Shown here in pieces: positions 34,924-43,005 of a stretch of 64,000 nucleotides of DNA; within the stretch, counting starts at the first letter, position 1, and the number at the start of each line of letters is the position of its first letter. The notes beneath the pieces are model-generated. The model was not told the origin of the DNA. It ran no database searches and worked only from the letters and a program-made list of their open reading frames with translations. This DNA is from Pseudomonas knackmussii B13 (GTDB lineage Bacteria > Pseudomonadota > Gammaproteobacteria > Pseudomonadales > Pseudomonadaceae), in assembly GCF_000689415.1 (NCBI RefSeq), contig NZ_HG322950.1:1736001-1800000 (forward strand), written 5' to 3'. The position numbers were made by a program, and so were the translations under genes.

Positions 34924-35934
34924 TCATTGCTCCTGGGCGGCGGAGCGCTCCTCCAGGACGTAGCCGATCCCGCGCTGGGTATGGATGAGCTTGCTCGCAA
35001 AGGGCGCATCGATGCGCGAGCGCAGGCGGCAGATGGCGACGCTGACGGCGGCGTCGTCGTAGTAGGCGCCGTTGTCCCATAGCGCCGAGATGATCTTGCG
35101 CCGGGAAACCACCTTGCCGGCGTCGCGCATCAGCAGGTGCAACAGGGCGAACTCCTTGGCCGGCAAACGCCCCCGCCGGCCGCCACGCTGGACACGGAAG
35201 CGGGCGGGGTCGAGCTGGAGGTCGCCGACCTGCAGGCTGCCGTCCAGGTTGCCAGCCGGCGGGCGGCGCAGGAGGGCATGGGCGCGCGCCAGCAGTTCCG
35301 GGAGTTGAACGGGCTTTTCCAGGAAGTCATCGGCGCCCAGTTCGAAGGCCCGGAGCTTTTCGCTCAGGCGGGTTTCGGCGGTCACGATCAGGATGCAGGC
35401 CGAGCTGAGTTTTCGCAGGAGTTTCAGCGCGTGCCAGCCGTTCATGTCCTGCAACTGGATATCCACTATGTCGTCGGGCACGATGGGCGCGGCAAGGTTC
35501 TCGTTGTGCGGGGTGCTCGGGTCCGGGTCGGGGCCGCCAGGCAGGCTCAGGATCACGCGGATGTCGCGCGACGGGCTCACCGCCACGGTGGCGCTTTCGC
35601 GGACGATCTCGTAACGGGGGTGGAAGTCGCCGTTGATGAAGAGGCTGGCGTCCAGCGTCAGGGCCAGGACGTTGTTGAGGTTGGCCTCATCGACGTCGAC
35701 GAAGGCGAACGGGGTGTCGCTGTCGTCCCAGTACACCTCGACCCTGTCCCCCAGGCGCATGCCCACGTAGGGATCGACGAAGACCTTCAGGCCGTCGTTG
35801 AGGGCGGCGAGGCCGACCCCGTAGAGCGGGCTGGCGGGCGTGTCGTAGGGGATCGGGACGGCATCGGGAATATTCAGCGGGGAGTAATCGGCGGCCGGAA
35901 GGGCATTACCAGTGTGTTTGCTTTTGCGAGACAT
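34924..35934 (-). CDS. Chimeric protein: beta-rich repeat unit fused to truncated receiver and OmpR-type DNA-binding domain
   Basis: This 336-residue protein joins two unrelated parts in one frame. Residues 1 to about 154 are one beta-rich unit with the motif VFVDPYVGMRLGDRVEVYWD, like the repeats of the neighbouring 640-residue protein. From about 155 it becomes a response regulator: IVDIQLQDMNGW (possible phospho-Asp158), IVTAET (Thr185), LEKP (Lys207), and a winged helix (LPAKEFALLHLLM and TQRGIGYVLEE). The first half of the receiver, with its acidic pair, is missing. GAGGTG precedes the ATG. Phosphorylation is doubtful and no sensor kinase is adjacent. The cause is a real fusion by deletion or an assembly join. 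Confidence 0.8.
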   Translation of the reverse strand: MSRKSKHTGNALPAADYSPLNIPDAVPIPYDTPASPLYGVGLAALNDGLKVFVDPYVGMRLGDRVEVYWDDSDTPFAFVDVDEANLNNVLALTLDASLFINGDFHPRYEIVRESATVAVSPSRDIRVILSLPGGPDPDPSTPHNENLAAPIVPDDIVDIQLQDMNGWHALKLLRKLSSACILIVTAETRLSEKLRAFELGADDFLEKPVQLPELLARAHALLRRPPAGNLDGSLQVGDLQLDPARFRVQRGGRRGRLPAKEFALLHLLMRDAGKVVSRRKIISALWDNGAYYDDAAVSVAICRLRSRIDAPFASKLIHTQRGIGYVLEERSAAQEQ

Positions 35935-36030
35935 GATTCACCTCGGGCGTGCAATGCGTGAGCGCAGCGACTGGCGTCGAGGACGAGCCCTCCAGGCGGG
36001 GTGCGCCTGGAGGGTGTCCTGGCTAGGGAC

Positions 36031-37953
36031 TCAGAACAGGTCGATCGGGACGATGGCTGGCGCCGAGTCGTAGGTGGCGCCGTCCTGGGTCACGTGGTAG
36101 ATGACCTGGCCGGCGCCCACCAGCTGGGTCGGGTTGGCCACGGCGATCACGTTGATGTAGGGGTCGTAAGGCACCAGGAACGACACCCCATTGGCCAGTT
36201 CGGGATCGCCCACCGTTTGCTCGAGCGCCGTATAGGCGGATTCGGGGATTTCCGTGCCGGCGGCGGCGTTCATCGTCGAGTAGGCGATCCAGTCCAGGCC
36301 GACCTTGTCGCCGGCGCGCATGTTCTCGTACGGCGGCACCAGGACCCGTGCTCCCCCCTGTTCTTCGAGCACCGCCCGGATGAGCCAGCCCTGGGTGTTC
36401 TTGTCGACGTACTCCGCCTCGCCCAGGCCGTCCGGACCGCCCGGCTGGTTCATGTGCACATTCACCGGCTGGGACGGCGACAGCACCGGGTTGGCGGGAT
36501 CGGTTGCATTGCTGAGCTCGTAGAACACCGGCCACTGCGGGTCGTTCGGGGTCTGGTTGACCATGATCGTTTCGACCGAGAAGGGCGCGAAGTTCGGCAG
36601 GCTCAGGTCCGCATCGGTGACCGTGTAGGTGGTCACCAGGATCGCGTTCGGCCGTGGCCCCCAGTACAGCTTGAGCACTTCGCCGGCCTTGGCTTCGGCG
36701 TACACCGCGATGGTCACCAGTGCCGGCTTGTCGCGGTCGTCCGGCGCCAGTTCGTTGATCGAGCCGCTGCCGCCCTGGACGGTGGGGGGCGCGAGCAAGG
36801 GGTTCTCCGGGGTCACCGGATCGGGGTCTTCCGGGCCGGGGCTGTCGGTGTTGACGTTTACCGTGATGCTGGGCGCCTGCACGGCATGGGTGCGACGGAT
36901 CACCTGGTAGCTCACGTCGATAGCCGTGTCGCCCTCCTGCTTGATGGTGGACGCGGGCACCGCCACCTGGACCGGGAAGTTCGACGGGAACACGATGCTC
37001 GGACTCAGCGAAGTGCTACCCCAGGACGCCACGACCAGGTCGCCCAGTTGGGCGTTGTCGTAGGCATCCACCTCGATGGTCACGCCGGCATAGAGGTCTT
37101 CGACGTCGATCAGCGTGCCGGCGTCCTCGGCCAGCGGCACCTTCGGCGCCTTGAGGTTGGCCGGCAGCGGTTTGAGCAGCACGTCGACCGTCGCCTGCAG
37201 CGAGTCGGGGCCGGAGAAGCCGGCCCGGCTGGTCAGGTAGTAGAACACCGGCTGCTGGCCCTCGCCGGCCTGGCGGACGGTGTCGCCGGAGACGGGAATC
37301 TCGACCTTGTTCGCGGCCACGTCGGCGTCGGTTACCGCGACATCGGGAAGGCGGATGTCTTGCGACCAGACCAGGGTCACGCGCTGGTCCTTCTCCATCC
37401 CGGCATAGGGCGGGATGGTGACCATCACCTGGTCGCCGTTGGCGGCGAGGTATTCACTGGTCAGCCCTCCCTGGTCGACTTCGGCGGGGAACAGCGGTGC
37501 ATCCGGCGGGGCGCCATGGTTGGGCGGGGTCTTGTCGATCAATACGAGGGTCGCGAACGACAGGCGCTCTGTGCCGGAGGCCGCAATGACCTTGTAGAAG
37601 ATCTGATGCGCACCATCGCCCAGCAGATAGGTATTGGGAATGGTGACCGGCAGGGGGAAGTCCGCTTCGGTCTGGGTGTCGATGACCAGGTCGTAGACGC
37701 CGCTCGGGGATTCGACGTCCCAGTACACGTACAGGTGGTCGTCGGGGAAGACTCGACCCCAGAAGGGAATGTTCACCCGTAGGTCGGCGTCCAGCACGTC
37801 GGCGGTCAGCAGGCCGTCCGCCAGGGCGTCCGGGACTTCGGGGGCTTCCAGGTCCGGTTCGCCCGGCGCGGCTGCTTGGCGCAGGCGAAGACGGGCAAGT
37901 TGCTTGTTGCGCTGCAGTTGTCGGGCTTGCTTGGAAGTGATCGTGGATTTCAT
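36031..37953 (-). CDS. Multi-repeat beta-rich protein without Sec signal, unknown function
   Basis: This 640-residue protein has a basic N-terminus (SKQARQLQRNKQLARLRLRQ) with no hydrophobic signal. About five units of roughly 90-110 residues follow, at about 57-145, 170-265, 285-370, 410-502 and 535-640. Each has a variant of PY-x-GM-x-x-GD-x-V-x-L-x-W and later a Tyr-rich strand (VFYYLTS, VFYELSN, VIYHVTQ). The folds are probably immunoglobulin-like. Low isoelectric composition and Pro-rich linkers (GPEDPDPVTPENP) suggest an extended surface or secreted protein. Export would need a non-Sec route. It lies 97 bases upstream of, and in line with, the chimeric regulator gene. Confidence 0.75.
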   Translation of the reverse strand: MKSTITSKQARQLQRNKQLARLRLRQAAAPGEPDLEAPEVPDALADGLLTADVLDADLRVNIPFWGRVFPDDHLYVYWDVESPSGVYDLVIDTQTEADFPLPVTIPNTYLLGDGAHQIFYKVIAASGTERLSFATLVLIDKTPPNHGAPPDAPLFPAEVDQGGLTSEYLAANGDQVMVTIPPYAGMEKDQRVTLVWSQDIRLPDVAVTDADVAANKVEIPVSGDTVRQAGEGQQPVFYYLTSRAGFSGPDSLQATVDVLLKPLPANLKAPKVPLAEDAGTLIDVEDLYAGVTIEVDAYDNAQLGDLVVASWGSTSLSPSIVFPSNFPVQVAVPASTIKQEGDTAIDVSYQVIRRTHAVQAPSITVNVNTDSPGPEDPDPVTPENPLLAPPTVQGGSGSINELAPDDRDKPALVTIAVYAEAKAGEVLKLYWGPRPNAILVTTYTVTDADLSLPNFAPFSVETIMVNQTPNDPQWPVFYELSNATDPANPVLSPSQPVNVHMNQPGGPDGLGEAEYVDKNTQGWLIRAVLEEQGGARVLVPPYENMRAGDKVGLDWIAYSTMNAAAGTEIPESAYTALEQTVGDPELANGVSFLVPYDPYINVIAVANPTQLVGAGQVIYHVTQDGATYDSAPAIVPIDLF

Positions 37954-38818
37954 GGTCGATGCTCCGGTTCTGGGGTATCGGCGGTAGGCGCGATACCCGG
38001 TCGGTGATGCCTGCGTGCTCAGGTGGCGCCAGGCGCAACCTGGACAGGCCCGGACTGCAAGGGCTTGCCTGTCTCGCACGCAGGTCCCTGGCCTCGCGGA
38101 GACGGCGCTCCGACGATGCAGGGGCGGTCGGCCGAGGAACCGCTTGGCTATTTCCGGAAAAAAGCATCCAGTGCCCGGTTGTCTCGGGCAGTCACAGAAG
38201 TCGCGGAAAGAGTCGTCAGCTCAATGGCCAGGATTCGATTGGAGTGGTTTGGAAACTGCGGTCGGGTAACCGGAGTTGCACGAGTCCTCCAGGAACTTTC
38301 GCTGGTTTCGGTATACCCCTGATACGGCGCATGAGCATAGAGAAAGAAACTAATCCGTCGGTCTGCATGGTGAGCAGGGTCGGGCGACTTCTCTAGCTCG
38401 CATGGCTCTGCAATGCGGTTTTCAAGGGTGTGCCACGTCACGGTAAGTTGAGGGTGAAGTGGCGGATATACGATGGTGAATTAATTATCTCTGATAACGA
38501 AATTATTAATTCCGATGAGCTTGAGACGTTGCGGGGTGATGACGTAGTGTCATTGTGTGGCGATGTTCGGGAGGTTGGGAAGTTTACTGATGGATAGGCG
38601 GTAAGTGGGAGTTTTTCTCGTGATTGGAACCTTTTAGGTTATGGGTAATTGTTGATGTGATTTATGAGGTTTCGCACTTTACGGTCATCTCTAGAAGAGG
38701 AGGTTCTCATAGTGGTTTCAGCTGTATTGCTATGGAGAGATATTCTCCGTGTGCTTGTGAGTTATAACGGCGTTGTTAATTCTTGCGACTTAATCAGGAG
38801 GGATTGCGGATCTGGCAT

Positions 38819-38837
38819 TCGTGCAAAAGCACTAATC
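38819..38837. promoter_or_regulatory. 19-base dyad element, copy 1
   Basis: The sequence TCGTGCAAAAGCACTAATC contains the perfect dyad GTGC-AAAA-GCAC. The same 19 bases recur at 42344-42362 upstream of the holin gene. It lies 109 bases before the LuxR-type gene. It may be an operator; the binding protein is unknown. Confidence 0.55.
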
Positions 38838-38866
38838 GACCTTTCGTCGCGCATTGGAGAAATTTG

Positions 38867-38878
38867 GTGCTTTTGCGC
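38867..38878. promoter_or_regulatory. Related dyad in opposite orientation
   Basis: GTGCTTTTGCGC matches the reverse complement of GTGCAAAAGCAC in 11 of 12 positions. Its centre is 46 bases from copy 1 and it lies 68 bases before the LuxR-type ATG. Confidence 0.4.
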
Positions 38879-38946
38879 GGTATTTGAATCGCCGGGACGG
38901 GGCTAGGTTGGCCTCTCCTTGCAGTGCAATTCAGTGGTACGCCGTC

Positions 38947-39651
38947 ATGTCTACTCCTGCCCGCTCCTCCGTCCGCATCGTGTCGGTTGGATGCCAGGGG
39001 ATGCTGTCCCCTGACCTCCACCGGAGTCTTTCCACCCAGGGTTTCGACGTATTCGCCGAGGCTTTCGCCGAGGATTTCGAAACACGCATCCAGAGCCATG
39101 CCCCCTCCGTGTTGTTGCTCGGCCGTGAGGCCGGTCATCTGCCGTCGGTGTTGCGCCGCCTTGGCCGCCGTTGGCCGGCTCTGCTGCTGTCTGCCGACAG
39201 TTCGCCTGGCTCGGTGCTCAAGGCCATGCGCGCCGGCGCGGCCGGTTACCTGCTGCAGGCATCGCTCGAGCAGGAGCTGGTGCTGGCGCTGAATTCGGTG
39301 GTCGAGGGCTATCGCTACATCAGCCCGCGCGTCTGCGAGCCGCTGCTCGAAATTGCCGTCGGTGGGCGGGAGGACATGCAAGAGGTGCTGACGCGCCGCC
39401 AGGGCGAGGTGTTGCGCCTGCTGGCGCAAGGCAATTGCGTGAAGGAAATCGCCTATCGCCTGGGGCTGAGCATCAAGACGGTGAACGCGCACAAGCTGCG
39501 CCTGAAGGAGCGCCTGGGCATCAACGACCTGGCCGGGCTGGTGTTCTATGCCTTGCGCCAGGGGCTGATCGATCCGCCCGGAGTGAAGGCGCAGGCGTTC
39601 GTCCCGCCTCCGGCTCCGCCGATGTCGGCCTCAATGCAGTATGCCCAGTGA
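38947..39651 (+). CDS. LuxR/NarL-type regulator with degenerate receiver
   Basis: This 234-residue regulator has a receiver-like N-terminal domain and a C-terminal LuxR helix-turn-helix (LTRRQGEVLRLLAQGNCVKE, then IAYRLGLSIKTVNAHKLRLK). The receiver keeps its fold but not its chemistry. The first strand reads VRIVSVGCQG without acidic residues, the phospho-acceptor position reads VLLLGREAG and the conserved Lys is Gln in GYLLQAS. It should act independently of phosphorylation. The ATG at 38947 is preferred to an upstream in-frame one at 38854. Its end overlaps the convergent MalT-like gene by 21 bases. Confidence 0.85.
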   Translation: MSTPARSSVRIVSVGCQGMLSPDLHRSLSTQGFDVFAEAFAEDFETRIQSHAPSVLLLGREAGHLPSVLRRLGRRWPALLLSADSSPGSVLKAMRAGAAGYLLQASLEQELVLALNSVVEGYRYISPRVCEPLLEIAVGGREDMQEVLTRRQGEVLRLLAQGNCVKEIAYRLGLSIKTVNAHKLRLKERLGINDLAGLVFYALRQGLIDPPGVKAQAFVPPPAPPMSASMQYAQ

Positions 39652-42174
39652 CTTCGCCTTGGCGATGGCCTGGGTCCGGCGCTTGACCTCCAGCTTCATG
39701 GACAGGCGCTGGACGTGGCTCTTCACGGTGAATACCGAAATGAACAGGCGCTCGGCGATTTCCTGGTTGGAATGGCCCTCGGCGACCAGTTGCAGCACCT
39801 CGACCTCGCGCTCGGAGAGCAGGGTGCTTTGCACCTTCGGCGCGGCGACGCGCTCGAAGAGCTCCGGGCGGGTGCGTTGCAGGCGCTCCAGCGGCAGGCG
39901 CAGCTGCATGGCTTCCGCCTCGCCCAGGCCCTGTTCCAGCCAGGCCTGGGCGTCTGCCGCGGCGCCGGCCTGATGGGCGGCGGTGGCCAGCGCCAGCAGG
40001 GCCTCGCAGGCTTCGCCGCGAAAACCCAGCGCCCGGGCACGGTCCAGCACCCGCTGCAGGCGGGCCTGGGCCGCCGCGTGTTCGCCGCGCTCGGATTCGA
40101 TGGCGGCCAGCATGCGTTCGCATTCCAGCAGCAGGCCCAGGTTGCAGAACGCCTGGCTGCGGGTCTGCGTCGTCGGATAGGCGCGCAGGATGTCCTGTAG
40201 CAGTTGCTCGGCCCGTTGCAGGTCCTCGCGCTGGAGATACAACCGCGCGCGCTGGATGCCGATGATGTTGCGGTAGATGCCCTCGGCGATGTTGCGCCGC
40301 TGAGCCAGCTGCTCGGCCTGGTCCAGCCAGTGTTCGGCCTTGGTCAGCTCATCATTGACCAGGGCGATCTGCGCGCGCCCCACCAGGCCGACGAAGGCGA
40401 CCGGGTCGTAGAAGGCGTGGGCGATCTGATAGCCCTGCTGGAAGTGCGCTTCGGCGAAGGTCAGCAGGCCACGGGCGAGCATCAACTGACCCAGGCGCAC
40501 CTGCACGCGCCCGGCGATACCGGTCTGGTTGTAGGGATGCACGTCGATGCGCCGCCAGCTGTGCTCGCTCAGTTGGCAGGCGCCCAGCAGTTCGCCGCGG
40601 ATTTCCGCCAGCTCCGACTCGTACAGTTCGTTCAGCGCTTCGACGGTCGGGGCGTCCTGGGCGCGGGCATGGCCAAGCTCGGTACGCACGATGTTTTCCG
40701 CCTCGGCGAGTTCGCCGAAGAACAGGTGCTGGCGGATGAGGATGGCCCAGCAGACGCGCTTGAGTACCCAGTCGCCGTCGCCCAGCGCGGCGATGGCCTG
40801 CCTGGCATGGTGCCTGGCTTCGGCGGCTTCGCCGTCGGCCAGCGCCAGGAAGGCACGCACCACCTGGGCCAGGATGAGCAGCTTGTTCTGCTTTTGCGCG
40901 CTGGGCGCGGGCAGGAAGTTGCCCAGCAGTTCCAGGCAGCGGTGGCCTTTTTCCGTCTGCATCGACATGGCCAGCACCAACGCATTCATCAGCACCAGGT
41001 CGGCACTGCTGTAGAGAATCTCTACGGGGAGGGTGCGCGACCATTCGAGGATCTTGAAGGCCTGGTTGAAGTCGAGAATCTGGCTGCTGCCCAGACGCTC
41101 CAGCAGGCGCACGGCCCGCTCGGGATGCCCGGCGGCGAGGGCGTGGTCGATGGCCTGGCGCAGCTCGCCGGCGGCCTCGAGCCAGCTGCATGCCTTGTGG
41201 TGGATCTCGCTGGCCAGCCGGCTCTCGACCTGGCTAGGCAGCAGGCTGGCGAGCACCGGATGCACGCAGTACCAACCGGACTCGCGCGGTTCCAGGCGCA
41301 CGAGCAGGTCGCGCTCCCAGAGCGCGTCGAAGTGCTCCAGGGTTTGCGCCTTGGCCAGGGCGAACGCGCACATGTCGCGGTTGAAGCGCTGCAGCAGCGA
41401 CAGTGCGCGCAGCGTGTTGGCCTGGGCGGCCGGCAGTTCGTCCAGCACTTCCTGGTGCAGGTATTCGCTCAGCACGTCGTCGCGCGCGGCGGCCAGCGTC
41501 TGGCCGCTGCTGGTGCCGCGTTCCTCGGCCAGCGTGTGCATGGCGACGGCGGCGCACCAGCCCCGGGTCTGCTCGAACAGCTGGTGGGCCAGGCCCTCCT
41601 CGAGGTGATCCTGCCCGGCGAGGTACGCAGCGACTTCTTCCTCGCTGAAGAACAGGGCATCGGGGCCGAGAATCAGCAGCTGGTCTTCCAGCAACAGGCG
41701 CGGCAGGCCGCATTGCGGCCTTCGGCGCGCCGCCAGCCACCAGCGCAGGGCGCTGTTCTGGATGCCCAGCAACTGGTTGAGCACGGCATCCAGCGGGCTA
41801 TCGGGGGCCCGGGGGAAATCATCGAGCATCAGCCACAACGGGCGTTCGCGATGGCGCAGGGTTTCCAGCACCCGCTCCTCGCCCTGGTAGGGTTCGGTTG
41901 CGTGCAAGGCATGGTGGAGCAGGGTGAAGAACGCCTGCCGGTCGAGCAAGCGGTCGTGCAGGTCGAGCCAGATCACCTCGATGTTCGGGTCGGCCTCGCG
42001 GGCGCAATCGGCCATCAGCGTGGTCTTGCCGCTGCCCGCCGGACCGTAGAGCAGGCTCAGCCGGCAGTCGCTGAGCAGCAGGGGGGCCAGCAGACGTTCG
42101 CGCTGCAAGTGGAGGCGGGGGCTTTTGGGGAGGTGCCGGTCCGTTCGCGCGGGAGGAGGGGATACCTGCTGCAT
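39631..42174 (-). CDS. MalT-like LuxR-family ATPase regulator
   Basis: This 847-residue STAND-type activator starts with an NTPase domain (Walker A YGPAGSGKTTLM, Walker B LWLMLDDFP). A long TPR-like helical sensor region follows (about 340-760), and it ends in a LuxR helix-turn-helix (LSEREVEVLQLVAEGHSNQE, then IAERLFISVFTVKSHVQRLS). Such proteins bind ATP and a small inducer, oligomerise and activate promoters; MalT with maltotriose is the model. The ligand here is unknown. GGAG lies 9 bases before the ATG. It points away from the holin gene, across a 540-base region. Confidence 0.9.
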   Translation of the reverse strand: MQQVSPPPARTDRHLPKSPRLHLQRERLLAPLLLSDCRLSLLYGPAGSGKTTLMADCAREADPNIEVIWLDLHDRLLDRQAFFTLLHHALHATEPYQGEERVLETLRHRERPLWLMLDDFPRAPDSPLDAVLNQLLGIQNSALRWWLAARRRPQCGLPRLLLEDQLLILGPDALFFSEEEVAAYLAGQDHLEEGLAHQLFEQTRGWCAAVAMHTLAEERGTSSGQTLAAARDDVLSEYLHQEVLDELPAAQANTLRALSLLQRFNRDMCAFALAKAQTLEHFDALWERDLLVRLEPRESGWYCVHPVLASLLPSQVESRLASEIHHKACSWLEAAGELRQAIDHALAAGHPERAVRLLERLGSSQILDFNQAFKILEWSRTLPVEILYSSADLVLMNALVLAMSMQTEKGHRCLELLGNFLPAPSAQKQNKLLILAQVVRAFLALADGEAAEARHHARQAIAALGDGDWVLKRVCWAILIRQHLFFGELAEAENIVRTELGHARAQDAPTVEALNELYESELAEIRGELLGACQLSEHSWRRIDVHPYNQTGIAGRVQVRLGQLMLARGLLTFAEAHFQQGYQIAHAFYDPVAFVGLVGRAQIALVNDELTKAEHWLDQAEQLAQRRNIAEGIYRNIIGIQRARLYLQREDLQRAEQLLQDILRAYPTTQTRSQAFCNLGLLLECERMLAAIESERGEHAAAQARLQRVLDRARALGFRGEACEALLALATAAHQAGAAADAQAWLEQGLGEAEAMQLRLPLERLQRTRPELFERVAAPKVQSTLLSEREVEVLQLVAEGHSNQEIAERLFISVFTVKSHVQRLSMKLEVKRRTQAIAKAKSLGILH

Positions 42175-42714
42175 GCCTTGATGCTCCTTGGCGCTGTCCG
42201 AGCCTGGATCCACAGTGAGGAGTCAACCGGGAGCGGCGCAGCACCTGGCCGTCTTGCCCTGTCTTCTGTGCATGGCGAAAGTCGCCACAGCCTGCCGAAT
42301 TGAAGAGGGGCGGCACCCTACGGGGCTCCGGCTTTCGCTTGAATCGTGCAAAAGCACTAATCAAGCGCTCATGTCCGAAAAGTTGTAGGAAATGGCCGAA
42401 TATCCATTTTCGAGAGTCTAGTCTCGGCCAGCGAATGTGGTTGCCGCGAGGACGGTCGGCATCCGCCAGCACAACGCGATCAGGGCGGTTATCGGAAACG
42501 ATCAGGGCATACGGGGGACGCGGGCCGATTCGACTCGCCGGTCAGGCCGGTGCTTGGCCTGTCATTGGAGAAAATAACTTCCAAATATTTCGGTGGGCTC
42601 CCAGGGTGGCCGGCAACTGGTCGTTCGGGCCGAAGCCAACTTGGCCTGGACGTATCCAGCGAATGGCGACAGCCATCTGCCGCCGCACTCAACGCTGTGT
42701 CTACGGAGCCGCCC
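42175..42714. other. Regulatory region between MalT-like gene and holin gene
   Basis: This 540-base gap lies between divergent genes. It includes the extended dyad at 42336-42367. Frames crossing it lack sites or domains, so I see no gene. It probably carries the promoter and leader for the holin-endolysin pair. Confidence 0.55.
42336..42367. promoter_or_regulatory. Extended dyad containing the 19-base element, copy 2
   Basis: The outer arms CGCTTGA and TCAAGCG enclose inner arms GTGC and GCAC around AAAA, a nearly complete 32-base symmetric site. Bases 42344-42362 are identical to 38819-38837. It lies about 350 bases before the holin ATG and 160 bases before the MalT-like ATG on the other strand, so it could act on either. 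Confidence 0.55.
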
Positions 42715-42996
42715 ATGTTCGGTCTGGAATTCTGGGAAACCCTCATCGCCTCGTTCTCCGGCGCGCTGCTATCGCTCGGCCTGGTCAGCGAACCCACCTG
42801 GAAGCAGTCGCTGCTCGCCGTACTGACCGGTTTGGGCTTCGGCCAATATCTGTCACGCCCGGTGGCGATCTATGCCAGCCGCGAGCTGCAGCTGGACTTC
42901 GACAACTACCTGCTGTGCGCGGTGGCCTTCGTCCTCGGCCTGCTGGCGATCAGCATCGTGCCGGCGCTGCGCGCCATCATCGGGCGCTTTGCCTAG
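42715..42996 (+). CDS. Holin-like small membrane protein
   Basis: This 93-residue protein has three hydrophobic stretches (FWETLIASFSGALLSLGLV, QSLLAVLTGLGFGQYL and LLCAVAFVLGLLAISIVPAL) and a short charged end. Size, topology and position 9 bases before a GH19 endolysin fit a phage or tailocin holin that forms pores for the lysin. GGAG lies about 7 bases before the ATG. No phage structural, replication or integration genes are nearby. Confidence 0.8.
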   Translation: MFGLEFWETLIASFSGALLSLGLVSEPTWKQSLLAVLTGLGFGQYLSRPVAIYASRELQLDFDNYLLCAVAFVLGLLAISIVPALRAIIGRFA

Positions 42997-43005
42997 GAGC
43001 GGATC

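Larger units (their letters stand above)
37954..38946. other. Long AT-rich intergenic region between divergent genes
   Basis: This region separates the repeat-protein gene (minus) from the LuxR-type gene (plus). The first 450 bases have ordinary GC. From about 38430 to 38810 the DNA turns AT-rich; 38461-38520 has 21 G or C in 60. It contains no convincing gene: a frame at 38664-38906 lacks a site and any domain. It likely holds promoters for both genes and the dyads at 38819-38837 and 38867-38878. The composition fits a silenced or transferred segment. Confidence 0.6.

Noticed and set aside
36001..37782. 593-codon plus-strand frame opposite the repeat protein
   Set aside because: The product is His/Arg/Gly-rich without domains. 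The minus-strand frame has repeated structural motifs and a sensible start.
36031..37953. Repeat protein as a type 5 autotransporter or intimin
   Set aside because: There is no signal peptide, LysM or barrel domain, and the C-terminus is not a barrel end.
38664..38906. 80-codon frame in the AT-rich spacer
   Set aside because: No ribosome site, no domain, and it runs through the probable operator dyads of the LuxR gene.
40204..42303. 699-codon open frame on the plus strand under the MalT-like gene
   Set aside because: It mirrors the MalT-like gene codon pattern and has no recognisable motif; the minus-strand gene has ATPase and LuxR motifs.
42175..42714. Short frames upstream of the holin read as an extra gene
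   Set aside because: The frames only extend the holin N-terminus or cross it out of frame and lack ribosome sites.
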